Positions 20,135-27,829 of a DNA stretch of 45,959 bases are shown piece after piece; the stretch's first letter is position 1, and each line of letters starts with the position of its first letter. This DNA comes from an uncultured Gemmatimonadota bacterium. GTDB taxonomy: Bacteria > Gemmatimonadota > Gemmatimonadetes > Gemmatimonadales > Gemmatimonadaceae. The translations under genes and the position numbers were made by a program. Location of the stretch: contig CAIUOO010000013.1 in assembly GCA_903900795.1 (NCBI GenBank), forward strand, positions 1 to 45,959, read 5' to 3'. The notes below the pieces were generated by a model, which worked only from the letters and a program-made list of their open reading frames with translations, did no database searches and was not told the DNA's origin.

Positions 20135-20221
20135 CTAAACGGCCACGATTTCCTACAGAATGCTGCTATTCGGATCGGTTGCCGTTGCATTACTGTCGAC
20201 TTCCCCCTCCGCACGCGACTC

Positions 20222-20260
20222 GACAACAAAACGGCGGCCCGGAACATATCCGGACCGCCG
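20222..20260 (-). terminator. Intrinsic terminator for the TPR-like membrane protein gene
   Basis: On the - strand, CGGCGGTCCGG (20260-20250) and CCGGGCCGCCG (20242-20232) form an 11-bp stem with one mismatch and a 7-base loop, followed directly by TTTTGTTGT. It begins 48 bp after the stop at 20309. It stops transcripts from the right arm before they reach the dif-like site. Confidence 0.75.
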
Positions 20261-20308
20261 CAGCACCATACTCACCAATCATCACAACGACGACGCACCC
20301 CAAACGCG

Positions 20309-20974
20309 TCAGTTCTTTCCGGCTCCAGCCAACTCGCCGAGGCGAACGTTCGCTTCCTGCGCCGACTGACCGTCAGACTTGGCCAGCTCCTCCCAGATTA
20401 TCCGCGCTTCCGTGTTTTTGCCGGCGGCCATCAGGCTGCGAGCCTCAAACGCCTTGTAGCTGTTCTTGTCGTTCGCGAACTTGGCAGCCGTTGAGGCCTT
20501 GCCGTAGTGCACGGCCGCGTCCGCAAGCTTCCCCTGAAGCTCGTAGCCGACCGCGATCATCGACTCCATCGATGCTTTAAAGTCCGCGCTCGCGCCACCC
20601 ACCGCCTTCTCGAGGGAAGCGACACCTTCGGCGTATTTTTTCTGGTCGAAGAGCGCCTGAGCAAGCAGCAACGCTGCCTGTTGGCCGGACGCCGTGCCCG
20701 AGTAGCCCGTGGCCACCTTGTCGAGCGCCTTCGTGGCCTCTTCAAGCTTGCCTTGAGCCATCGGAGCCTGAGCGGCGTACAGCGCGGTTGACGCCTTCAC
20801 GTTCTGACTCGTCGAGTAACTGCGGTAGCCAAAGATCGCCAGCGCGGCAACGGCAACGCCGCCGACCGCCATGCCGATCGGACGGCTGTTCGACTGGAGC
20901 CAATCACCGAGCTTCTCCATCGGGTCGTCGGAGAGGCTCGAGGAGGACGACGCGGAACGGGACGACTGGGCCAT
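20309..20974 (-). CDS. TPR-like membrane protein (YfgM/YbgF-like)
   Basis: A 221-residue protein with a Ser-rich cytoplasmic N-terminus (about 35 residues, including DDPMEKLGDWLQ), one transmembrane helix (about 36-52, MAVGGVAVAALAIFGYRSY) and a helical repeat domain of TPR character (ALYAAQAPMAQGKLEEATKALDKV, LLLAQALFDQKKYAEGVASLEKAV). The layout resembles YfgM, a membrane-tethered TPR protein tied to Sec-dependent export chaperones, though its partner gene bamB is absent. The ATG at 20974 is chosen because the upstream 20 codons are not protein-like. A 7-bp inverted repeat (21023-21043) lies in its leader. It is the first gene right of the dif-like site and has its own terminator. Confidence 0.7.
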   Translation of the reverse strand: MAQSSRSASSSSSLSDDPMEKLGDWLQSNSRPIGMAVGGVAVAALAIFGYRSYSTSQNVKASTALYAAQAPMAQGKLEEATKALDKVATGYSGTASGQQAALLLAQALFDQKKYAEGVASLEKAVGGASADFKASMESMIAVGYELQGKLADAAVHYGKASTAAKFANDKNSYKAFEARSLMAAGKNTEARIIWEELAKSDGQSAQEANVRLGELAGAGKN

Positions 20975-21022
20975 GCGGAAGACCAGCGATGAGGGGCAAA
21001 GACGGGCGCGTCCAACAGCCGG

Positions 21023-21043
21023 ACACCCGGTCAAGACGGGTGT
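21023..21043 (-). repeat. Inverted repeat in the leader of the TPR-like gene
   Basis: ACACCCG (21023-21029) and CGGGTGT (21037-21043) form a perfect 7-bp inverted repeat with a 7-base loop, 49 bp before the start codon at 20974. It could be an operator or an RNA hairpin. The rest of 20975-21130 shows nothing I can name. Confidence 0.35.
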
Positions 21044-21130
21044 GCGCGAAGCGGACGGGAGTTAGCCTTTAAACATAGTGTCGAACGCCACCAGAGTGTA
21101 CAGGGGCGGCCGTTTTGACATCGAGAATGA

Positions 21131-21204
21131 TGTCCCCGGCAGGGATCGAACCTGCGGCCTGAAGTTTAGGAAACTTCCGCTCTATCCAACTGAGCTACGG
21201 GGAC
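21131..21204 (-). tRNA. tRNA-Arg (anticodon CCU)
   Basis: The - strand folds as a complete cloverleaf: acceptor stem GTCCCCG/CGGGGAC, D stem GCTC/GAGC, anticodon stem GAAGT/ACTTC with loop TTCCTAA (anticodon CCT, reading AGG), T stem GCAGG/CCTGC with loop TTCGATC, and discriminator A. No CCA is encoded. It lies 88 bp downstream of apt and may be processed from the same transcript, as no clear promoter was seen. Confidence 0.95.
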
Positions 21205-21292
21205 AGGACCAGGCGCGAGTTCCGCCGCTCGGTCGCTGCGGAATCTCATCAATTTGTCTGCGGCCCTCAAGGCTGCGCGGGCGTTCTCGAGA

Positions 21293-21823
21293 TCAGATCG
21301 TGACGACGGCGTGGACCGTGCGCTCCGGCAACCGCGTGCGCCCCTGCAGAAAGCCCAGCTCGATGAGCACGGAAACGCCGACCACCGCCCCACCGAGCCG
21401 ATCGACCAGACGGCACGTCGCCGCAGCGGTTCCGCCGGTCGCGAGGACATCGTCGACCACCAGAACACGGGCACCTGCCCCGACGGCATCCGTGTGCATT
21501 TCGAGCACGTCGCTCCGGTACTCCAGCGCGTACGACTCGCGCTCGGTTTGCCACGGCAACTTGCCGGGCTTGCGCGCGGGGGCGAAGGGAACGCCGAGTT
21601 GCAGCGCCATCGGCATGCCGAACAGGAAGCCTCGACTCTCGACGCCCACCACATGAGTGACCCCAAGACGTTCGGCGGGCGCAAGCATCGCGGTGATGAC
21701 GTCGCGCATCAACACGGGGTCGGCGAGAACCGGAGTAATGTCCTTGAACAGAATCCCTGGAGCGGGAAAGTCCGGGACGTCCCGAAGTGTGGCCGACAGG
21801 CGGTCGAGGAGGCTGGAAGTCAT
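21293..21823 (-). CDS. apt: Adenine phosphoribosyltransferase
   Basis: Salvages adenine to AMP using PRPP. The 176-residue length is normal. The PRPP-binding motif is VLVVDDVLATGGTA. The N-terminal part has DVPDFPAPGILFKDITPVLADP and GVESRGFLFGMPMA, both typical of Apt. The ATG at 21823 is preferred over an in-frame TTG three codons upstream. It follows a short acylphosphatase gene by 27 bp and precedes the tRNA-Arg gene. Confidence 0.96.
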   Translation of the reverse strand: MTSSLLDRLSATLRDVPDFPAPGILFKDITPVLADPVLMRDVITAMLAPAERLGVTHVVGVESRGFLFGMPMALQLGVPFAPARKPGKLPWQTERESYALEYRSDVLEMHTDAVGAGARVLVVDDVLATGGTAAATCRLVDRLGGAVVGVSVLIELGFLQGRTRLPERTVHAVVTI

Positions 21824-21850
21824 GTGAGGCAAGTTAGCGCCACCGGCCCG

Positions 21851-22042
21851 CTATCGCTCAATGAGGAAGGGCGACGGTAGCCCCGTCGCGTCGCCTGACG
21901 CGACGAGGACCACAGCGCCATCGGGCTCATTGCGGACCCATCCCGCGATCGCGAGCGCGCGCGCCTGCTCGCGCACGTACCACCGGAATCCAACCCCCTG
22001 CACTTCCCCCTCCGCCCGACAGCGGCGAACCGCCAATGTCAT
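21851..22042 (-). CDS. Short acylphosphatase, missing its C-terminal third
   Basis: Acylphosphatases are about 90-residue enzymes that cleave acyl phosphates. This one has 63 residues. It keeps the substrate loop with catalytic Arg (GEVQGVGFRWYVREQA) and the catalytic Asn in GWVRNEPDGAVVLVASGD. It ends at FLIER before the second helix and last strand that complete the ferredoxin-like fold. The other two frames downstream do not supply the missing part, so this is not a simple frameshift. The ATG overlaps the stop of the upstream gene (TAATG), implying coupled translation. It may be inactive or a degenerate remnant. Confidence 0.7.
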   Translation of the reverse strand: MTLAVRRCRAEGEVQGVGFRWYVREQARALAIAGWVRNEPDGAVVLVASGDATGLPSPFLIER

Positions 22043-22977
22043 TACCGACGGACGCCGAGTACGGCGGCCAACGCCGCGGTCAGCGCCGCGGTCAGCGCAG
22101 CGGTGTCACCGAGGCGGGGCTCAGAGCCTGCCAAGGAGATTTCGCCATGGCGCACGCGGCGGGCGAGCACCTCGAGCGCCCGAGCAGCCGCCTCCGCGTC
22201 TTCATTATCCGATCGACTCGCCCGATGGGCCCACGGTTCGATCGAGTGGCTCGCCCCGAGCGCAGGCCCCCGGTCTGGGCCGGAGGTGTGCTCTCGGTGC
22301 TGCGGCCTCATGTCGATCTCGTCGGCGTCACCCCATGCCGAAATCGGATCAGAGGATGACATCCCGTTCGACCACTGAACTGCCGTACCGGAGCCAACGG
22401 CGAGGCGTTCGCGCCCTCGCAGTTCGTCGGCGAACGCCCGCATCTGGGCGGCCGCCTCGTCGAGCGCCCACGCGTCCGATGGTGTTGAGACCTCTTCACC
22501 GGCGGCGCTCAGTGGCCATCCGGCAGCGGGCACGGCTTCGTCGACTATCGCCTCTGGCGAGGGAAGAGCGAAGAACGCCACCGGCTCATCGACCGCCCGA
22601 ATCGACATCGCCGGCGTCGACGTGAGGAAGGCATCGATCCACGGAAGCCCCGAAGCCTCCCGTATGCCATCCTCCTGCACCGGCGATCCAAGCGGCGTGA
22701 GGTACGCCGGTGTCGGATACGACGGCGGCATCTTCGGCATCTGCGGCGCCAGCAATGCCTCAACAGCGAGCGGTGTCACCGATCGTATCGGGACTGCCCG
22801 TACAGATTCGACCGCGGGCGTCCCGCGCCAGGGCGCCGGCACGTACGGACCGACCTGCCCACGCGCCGACTGCAGCACGCGGGCAACCGGAGCGTTCCCC
22901 GTGGGCGGGAATGCATACGGCGGGGCGGCTGAGCGCCGGTCCGCACCGGTGGTCGGAGTCGAGGGAGTTGAGGACAT
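22042..22977 (-). CDS. Hypothetical protein, Pro/Ala-rich
   Basis: I do not recognise this 311-residue protein. The first 130 residues are Pro-rich and probably disordered (PPYAFPPTGNAPVARVLQ, APQMPKMPPSYPTPAYLTP). A middle acidic helical part follows (DEAAAQMRAFADELRGRERL). The C-terminus is helical and Ala-rich (AEAAARALEVLARRVRHGEI, then ALTAALTAALAAVLGVRR). There is no signal peptide or clear membrane segment. The terminal helix, with its ALTA repeat, could pack against a membrane or a partner. It is translationally coupled to the short acylphosphatase and lies 75 bp after pcm. Codon use looks like that of its neighbours, which supports a real gene. Confidence 0.6.
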   Translation of the reverse strand: MSSTPSTPTTGADRRSAAPPYAFPPTGNAPVARVLQSARGQVGPYVPAPWRGTPAVESVRAVPIRSVTPLAVEALLAPQMPKMPPSYPTPAYLTPLGSPVQEDGIREASGLPWIDAFLTSTPAMSIRAVDEPVAFFALPSPEAIVDEAVPAAGWPLSAAGEEVSTPSDAWALDEAAAQMRAFADELRGRERLAVGSGTAVQWSNGMSSSDPISAWGDADEIDMRPQHREHTSGPDRGPALGASHSIEPWAHRASRSDNEDAEAAARALEVLARRVRHGEISLAGSEPRLGDTAALTAALTAALAAVLGVRR

Positions 22978-23052
22978 AGCGTGGTCAGGCCGTGAGTGCC
23001 GAAGATGCGCGGCAGAGCGATTGCGCGCATACGCACGTTCTCGCCGGGTCCA

Positions 23053-23709
23053 TCAGGCCGGCCAACCACCGGCCCCAATTAACGGGACGAAGCGGACCGG
23101 AACGATGTCACGTCCTTCCAGTAATCCGTTTCGTTTGACGAACAGCGTGAGCATCTGTTCATCCCGGTCGCCGATCGGAATCAGCATCCGTCCGTCCTCG
23201 GCCAACTGCTCCTCCAGTGCTGGCGGCACGTGGGGCGCGCCAGCGCTGACCACGATCCCGTCGTACGGACCGTACTCGCGCCATCCCAGCGTGCCATCCC
23301 CGAGCAAGAGCGAAACATTACGTACGTTGGCCTGCTGCAACGACGGACGCGCTTTGTCGAGCAGCGCCGCATAGCGCTCAATCGAGAAGACTTGGGCCGC
23401 GAGCTCCGCCAGCAACGCGGTCTGGTACGCGGAGCCCGTGCCGATTTCGAGCACCTTCTCCTTGCCAGTCAGCATCAGCTGTTCGAGGGCACGCGCGTGC
23501 ACGTACGGTTGCGAGATCGTCTGTCCGCTGCCGATCGGCAACGCAGAATCCTCGTAGGCACGATGGCGCACCGTGGGCGGCACGAACAGATGCCGAGGCA
23601 CCTGATCGATGGCCCGCAATACCGCGAGATCGCGGATCCCCTTATCCTGCAGCGCCTCGACGAGACGTCGGCGCGCGCCACGAAACTCGGGCTCTACAGA
23701 GGACGCCAC
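23053..23709 (-). CDS. pcm: Protein-L-isoaspartate O-methyltransferase
   Basis: Methylates abnormal L-isoaspartyl residues using S-adenosylmethionine, the first step of their repair. About 218 residues. It shows the N-terminal LVEALQDKGIRDLAVLRAIDQVPRHLF, PIGSGQTISQPY (substrate contact), the SAM motif VLEIGTGSAYQTALLAELA, and the C-terminal IPIGDRDEQMLTLFVK. The start is GTG at 23709 or TTG at 23712; both overlap the end of surE by 16-19 bases. The surE-pcm pairing is the classic stress-survival arrangement. Confidence 0.94.
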   Translation of the reverse strand: MASSVEPEFRGARRRLVEALQDKGIRDLAVLRAIDQVPRHLFVPPTVRHRAYEDSALPIGSGQTISQPYVHARALEQLMLTGKEKVLEIGTGSAYQTALLAELAAQVFSIERYAALLDKARPSLQQANVRNVSLLLGDGTLGWREYGPYDGIVVSAGAPHVPPALEEQLAEDGRMLIPIGDRDEQMLTLFVKRNGLLEGRDIVPVRFVPLIGAGGWPA

Positions 23710-24452
23710 CAATCCGCCGCCGTATCGAGCACATCGCGGTGCGTGAGGTCGAGGTGCAACGGGGTCACCGAAATGTAGCCGTCGTGCACGGCGCGGAAGT
23801 CGGAATCATCCGGGCCGCTCCACTCCACACTGCCGCCACCGATCCACAGGATCTCACGTCCCCATGGGTCCTTCATCTTCGTGATGGAATCGCTGAAGAC
23901 GCGACGACCGAGCCGGGTGAGACGGACGCCCTTGATCTGATCGCCCGCCACATTGGGAAGGTTCACGTTCAGCAGGGTCTCGGGCGGAAAAGAGGTGAGC
24001 GCCATCAGGTGCTTCAGCAGATCGCGCAGCACATCGACTTGCGTCTCGAGTAGGGCATCGGCGCGTAGCACGCTGCCGGCGAACGACACCGCGATGGACG
24101 GTATGCCCAGAGCGAGCCCTTCCATTGCGGCCGCCACCGTACCGCTGTACAGCACGTCTTCGCCCATATTCGGTCCGTGGTTGATGCCGCTGATCACGTA
24201 ATCCGGGCGCATATCGAGCAGCGCCTCGCACGCGAGCATCACGCAATCGGTCGGCGTGCCGTCCACTTGCCAGCGGCGTTCACCGAGCTGCACGGGACGC
24301 AACGGATGATGCAGCGTGAGCGAATGGCTGGTCGCGCTCTGTTCACGATCGGGGGCGACGACACTGAGCTCGCCGAGCGGCCCACAGGCCTGCTCGAGCA
24401 CGCCCAATCCCTTGGCGAGAATGCCATCGTCGTTACTGAGGAGAATGCGCAT
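23694..24452 (-). CDS. surE: 5'/3'-nucleotidase SurE
   Basis: Metal-dependent nucleoside monophosphatase of the survival-protein family. The 252 residues include the N-terminal metal site MRILLSNDDGILAKGL (the acidic pair Asp8 and Asp9), Ser in REQSATSHSLTL, and the ISGINHGPNMGEDVLYSGTVAAAMEG block, which are diagnostic. The C-terminal YISVTPLHLDLT is also conserved. It overlaps pcm. A small terminator after merR sits just upstream, so surE may have a weak promoter of its own or depend on readthrough. Confidence 0.96.
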   Translation of the reverse strand: MRILLSNDDGILAKGLGVLEQACGPLGELSVVAPDREQSATSHSLTLHHPLRPVQLGERRWQVDGTPTDCVMLACEALLDMRPDYVISGINHGPNMGEDVLYSGTVAAAMEGLALGIPSIAVSFAGSVLRADALLETQVDVLRDLLKHLMALTSFPPETLLNVNLPNVAGDQIKGVRLTRLGRRVFSDSITKMKDPWGREILWIGGGSVEWSGPDDSDFRAVHDGYISVTPLHLDLTHRDVLDTAADWWRPL

Positions 24453-24477
24453 CGGATCGGGTGAAAGACGAAGAGCG

Positions 24478-24496
24478 AAAAACGCGCCGTTGGCGC
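24478..24496 (-). terminator. Short intrinsic terminator after merR
   Basis: On the - strand GCGCC (24496-24492), a 3-base loop and GGCGC (24488-24484) are followed by a G and five T. The stem is only 5 bp but all GC. It starts two bases past the merR stop codon and would end the DUF512-der-plsY-gpsA-merR transcript. Confidence 0.55.
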
Positions 24497-24497
24497 C

Positions 24498-24875
24498 CTA
24501 TCGGGAACGCGGGGCCGGTCGATCGTCGAGTATCGCCTGCAACTCCGCCAGATCGCGCTCGAGACTCTCGAGCGCTTCCACTTCCAGCGCCGCACGGGCC
24601 GCCGGTCGAAGCGAGCCGCCTTTACGATGCTCATCCAATTTCTGACGGGCGCCGTCGATCGTGTACTTCTCAGTGTACAGCAAGTGCTTCACGAGGAGAA
24701 TCAACTCGACTTCGCGACGTGCGTAGACGCGGTTGCCGCTCCGATTCTTGGCGGGATTGAGGAGCTTGAACTGGCTCTCCCAATACCGGAGGACGTGCGG
24801 CTTGAGTTCGGTGAGTGAACAGACCTCGCCAATGGAGTAGAACTCCTGGATCGGCTCGCCACGTGGCGCGACCAC
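24498..24875 (-). CDS. MerR-family transcriptional regulator
   Basis: Small DNA-binding regulator of about 125 residues. The winged-helix HTH domain reads FYSIGEVCSLTELKPHVLRYWE, then NRSGNRVYARREVELILLVKHLLYTEKYTIDGARQKL, the one-domain MerR type common in Gram-negative lineages with no metal-binding Cys. A helical tail (LEVEALESLERDLAELQAIL) probably dimerises. All candidate starts are GTG: 24875 is used because it directly follows the gpsA stop and has GGAG ten bases upstream; 24902 would overlap gpsA. Targets and ligand are unknown. Confidence 0.85.
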   Translation of the reverse strand: MVAPRGEPIQEFYSIGEVCSLTELKPHVLRYWESQFKLLNPAKNRSGNRVYARREVELILLVKHLLYTEKYTIDGARQKLDEHRKGGSLRPAARAALEVEALESLERDLAELQAILDDRPAPRSR

Positions 24876-24876
24876 G

Positions 24877-25884
24877 TCAGTCGCGCTCCGCACGCAGTTC
24901 ACGCGCCATCAGCTCGGTGACGGCTTCGCGCGGGGCCTGCCCTTCAAACAGAATACGATAGGTCGCGTCGATGATCGGCATCTCGACGCCGGCACGGTCG
25001 GCCAGTGCTTTCGCGCTCTGCGCATTCAGCACCCCTTCCGCGACGCTGTCCTTACCGGCCAGCGCGTCGGCAAGCGACTGCCCCTGCCCGATCGCCACGC
25101 CGAGGGCCCGATTGCGGGAGAGCGCGCCAGTGCATGTCAGCACAAGATCGCCGAGACCGGCCAGCCCAGCAAACGTCTCCGCCCGCGCGCCGGCTGACAC
25201 GCCCAGGCGCGTCATTTCCGCCAACCCGCGGGTCATCAGCGCCGCGCGAGGATTGTAGCCGAGTCCCAGGCCGTCGAGAATGCCCGTCGCCACCGCCATC
25301 ACGTTCTTGAGCGCACCGCCGAGTTCCACGCCGACGACGTCATCGCTCGTGTATACGCGGAACGCGGCGGCACTCATGGCCCCCTGCACCAACTTCGCGG
25401 CGTCATGCGAGGAACTCGCCGCCACGACGGCCGTGGGTTGCCCCTGCGCGACTTCAGCCGCGAAGCTCGGACCGCTCACCGCCACGACCTCATGCCCGAA
25501 CGCTTCCTGCGCGACGACATCTGTCATCAAGGCCAACGTCTCGCGCTCGATCCCCTTCGTGGCCACCGACAACACCGCGCCGGGTGCGATCGAGCCGGCA
25601 CACGATGCGACCACCGTGCGCAAGACGTGCGACGGCGCGGCGTATACCACCAGACCGGCGCCGTGCAGCGCACGCGCCATGTCACTACTGGCCGTGAGGC
25701 CTGGCGCCAGCGTGATGTTCGGCAGAAACCGCGGATTCTCGTGCCGGGCGTTGACCGCATCGACCACGTCGTCCTCGCGGGCCCAGAGCGTCACGCGATG
25801 GCCGTTGCGCACGAGGCGATCGGCGATCGCTGTGCCCCAGGCACCACCTCCAATCACGGCGCAACCAAGCGGACGGTCCTTCAC
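24877..25884 (-). CDS. gpsA: Glycerol-3-phosphate dehydrogenase (NAD(P)+)
   Basis: Reduces dihydroxyacetone phosphate to sn-glycerol 3-phosphate, the backbone for phospholipids. The 335-residue protein has the Rossmann motif AVIGGGAWGTAIADRL, FLPNITL, SVATKGIE, SGPSFAAEVAQG, the catalytic-lysine block VELGGALKNVMAVATGI and GLGDLVLTCTG. It starts with GTG overlapping the plsY stop (GTGA). Together with plsY just upstream it makes and uses glycerol 3-phosphate in consecutive steps. Confidence 0.97.
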   Translation of the reverse strand: MKDRPLGCAVIGGGAWGTAIADRLVRNGHRVTLWAREDDVVDAVNARHENPRFLPNITLAPGLTASSDMARALHGAGLVVYAAPSHVLRTVVASCAGSIAPGAVLSVATKGIERETLALMTDVVAQEAFGHEVVAVSGPSFAAEVAQGQPTAVVAASSSHDAAKLVQGAMSAAAFRVYTSDDVVGVELGGALKNVMAVATGILDGLGLGYNPRAALMTRGLAEMTRLGVSAGARAETFAGLAGLGDLVLTCTGALSRNRALGVAIGQGQSLADALAGKDSVAEGVLNAQSAKALADRAGVEMPIIDATYRILFEGQAPREAVTELMARELRAERD

Positions 25885-26510
25885 GCGCGACCTCCAGTGG
25901 TAGGCGATGAGGTCCGTCCGACGCGACGTTCCTCCCCACGGCGGAGGCGACCGATGTTCTCGCGGTGCGTCCAGAACACAAATGCGCCCACGGCCGCACT
26001 CACGAGCACCAGTGGTGTGACGGCGCGCTGCTGCAGCAACAACGCGACGGGCAGCACCACCGCACCAACCAGCGAGCCCAGCGAGACGTAGCGGGTCATC
26101 GCGACGACAATCACGAAGCCGACGATGGCACAGAGCGCCGGAACGGGGGTCAGAGCGACGAAGACACCACTCGCGGTGGCGACACCTTTACCGCCGCCTC
26201 TCCCCATCAGAAACACGGGGCGCACGTGACCGACAATGGCAAGCAGGCCGAATACCACCCCCCATGGCCATCCCGTCGCCATGCCGATGGCGCTGGGCAA
26301 CCACACCACCGGGAACGCCCCCTTCAGGCCATCGACCAGATACACGAGCAATCCCCATCTCCACCCGAGCGTCCGAAACACATTCGTGGCGCCAAGGTTT
26401 CCAGACCCAACCGTCCGCAAATCGACGCCGTTGGCCTTTCCCACCAGGTAGGCCGTGGGAAAGGAGCCAATGACGTAGGCGGCAAGTAACGCCGCGGCCT
26501 GGGCAATCAT
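25881..26510 (-). CDS. plsY: Acyl-phosphate:glycerol-3-phosphate acyltransferase
   Basis: Inner-membrane enzyme that acylates position 1 of glycerol 3-phosphate with acyl phosphate. The 209-residue protein has five or so membrane segments and the three conserved motifs: IGSFPTAYLVGK, GSGNLGATNVFRTLG, and GHVRPVFLMGRGGGKGVATASG. The ATG at 26510 lies five bases after the der stop, and the residues upstream of it in the open frame come from der read in another frame. The basic C-terminal tail (RRGEERRVGRTSS) is cytosolic. Confidence 0.96.
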   Translation of the reverse strand: MIAQAAALLAAYVIGSFPTAYLVGKANGVDLRTVGSGNLGATNVFRTLGWRWGLLVYLVDGLKGAFPVVWLPSAIGMATGWPWGVVFGLLAIVGHVRPVFLMGRGGGKGVATASGVFVALTPVPALCAIVGFVIVVAMTRYVSLGSLVGAVVLPVALLLQQRAVTPLVLVSAAVGAFVFWTHRENIGRLRRGEERRVGRTSSPTTGGRA

Positions 26511-26515
26511 GGGAC

Positions 26516-27829
26516 TCACGACTCGCGCTTGCTCCGCATGATGATGCGCATCGGCGAGCCAGTGAAGCCCCACTTCTCACGCAGCTGATTGTGAATGAAA
26601 CGGATGTAGTTCTCGGGGATCAACTCCGGATGGTTCCCGAAGAACGCGAACGTCGGAGGAGAGGTCTCCACCTGCGTGGCGTAGTTCAGCTTCACTTCCC
26701 GGCCAGCGGCTTGCGGCGGTTGCAGTCGCGCGATGATCTCCTGCAGCGCATCGTTCACCTGCGAGGTGGAAATGCGGCGCTTGCGCTGCTCCTGCACCTC
26801 GAGCGCCATGTCGAGCACCTTGTTCACACGCTGGCCCGTCAGCGCGGACGTGAACAGAAAGGGCACGAAGCCGAGATACGGCACCTTCTCGACAGCGTCC
26901 TTGCGGAACTTGGCCGAGCTCTTGTCGGTCTTGTCCGCGTACAGGTCCCACTTGTTGATGACCATGATCAGGCCGCGACCAGCCTCCCACGCCAGCGTCG
27001 CGATCTTGAGATCCTGGTTCTGCAAGCCTTCCGTGGCGTCGACCATCAGAATGCACACGTCGGACGAATCGATCGCGCGACGGGTGCGCAATGCCGAGTA
27101 GAACTCGATGCCGTCATCGATCTTCGACTGACGCCGCAAGCCGGCCGTATCGACGAAGATGATCTCTTGGTCGTGATACCGCATCGGGGCGTCAATCGAA
27201 TCGCGCGTGGTACCCGATTCGTCGTTCACCACCAGACGCTCTTCTCCGAGCAGCTTGTTCACGAACGACGACTTGCCCACGTTCGGACGACCGATCACGG
27301 CGATGCGCACCGCTTCCGACGGCACGTCATCCGTTTCTGGAATCGCGGCCACAACGGCGTCGAGCAGATCGCCCGACCCCTTGCCATTGGCGGCGGACAC
27401 GGGATACACGTCGGCCACGCCGAGGCGATAGAAATCATAGAAGTCGGCACTGTTGGGATCGTCGACCTTGTTGGCGACGAGCACCCACGGCTTCTTCGCG
27501 AGACGTAGAATATCGACGAGGCGCGCATCACTCGGATGCACGCCGACCTTGGCGTCTACCACGAGCATCAGAAGATCGGCCTCTTCGATCGCCTGCATGA
27601 CCTGCTTGCGGATGGCGACGTCCATGGGCTCATTCGAATCTTCGACGAGACCGCCGGTGTCGACGAGCCAGAAGTGGTGGCCAGCCCAATCGGCCTGACC
27701 GAAATGGCGGTCGCGGGTGGTACCCGCTTCCTCGCTGACGATCGCCGACGCTTCACCGACGATACGATTGAACAGATGGGACTTCCCGACATTGGGGCGT
27801 CCGATGATGGCTATGACTGGAAGACTCAT
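26516..27829 (-). CDS. der: Ribosome assembly GTPase Der (EngA)
   Basis: Tandem-GTPase needed for 50S ribosome maturation. The 437 residues contain two G domains, each with a G1 motif (GRPNVGKSHL and GRPNVGKSSF), G3 motifs (DTGG and DTAG) and G4 motifs (NKVD and NKWD), followed by the KH-like C-terminal domain with INKW...PTFAFFGNHPELIPENYIRF and GSPMRIIMR. Length is normal. It overlaps the upstream DUF512 gene by four bases. Confidence 0.98.
   Translation of the reverse strand: MSLPVIAIIGRPNVGKSHLFNRIVGEASAIVSEEAGTTRDRHFGQADWAGHHFWLVDTGGLVEDSNEPMDVAIRKQVMQAIEEADLLMLVVDAKVGVHPSDARLVDILRLAKKPWVLVANKVDDPNSADFYDFYRLGVADVYPVSAANGKGSGDLLDAVVAAIPETDDVPSEAVRIAVIGRPNVGKSSFVNKLLGEERLVVNDESGTTRDSIDAPMRYHDQEIIFVDTAGLRRQSKIDDGIEFYSALRTRRAIDSSDVCILMVDATEGLQNQDLKIATLAWEAGRGLIMVINKWDLYADKTDKSSAKFRKDAVEKVPYLGFVPFLFTSALTGQRVNKVLDMALEVQEQRKRRISTSQVNDALQEIIARLQPPQAAGREVKLNYATQVETSPPTFAFFGNHPELIPENYIRFIHNQLREKWGFTGSPMRIIMRSKRES

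Larger units (their letters stand above)
19898..20308. other. Non-coding convergent gap holding the dif-like site
   Basis: A 411-bp stretch between the last + gene (dapF) and the first - gene, with no credible ORF. It is visibly more AT-rich than its surroundings between about 20030 and 20140. In order it holds two hairpins after dapF (19911-19956), AGAGTG/CTCTAAA repeats, a DnaA-box-like TTATCCACC (20092-20100), the dif-like site (20107-20134), and a terminator for the - strand gene (20222-20260). Confidence 0.85.

Noticed and set aside
20070-20140. AT-rich block with a DnaA-box-like motif read as a replication origin
   Set aside because: Genes converge on it rather than diverge, dnaA/dnaN are absent, only one imperfect box is present, and the adjacent 28 bp match dif.
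21780-21850. Frameshift explanation for the short acylphosphatase
   Set aside because: I read the other frames downstream and found no sequence resembling the missing helix and strand.
22622-23374. 250-codon + strand open frame across the hypothetical gene and pcm
   Set aside because: Antisense to pcm, which is certain, and without any recognisable motif.
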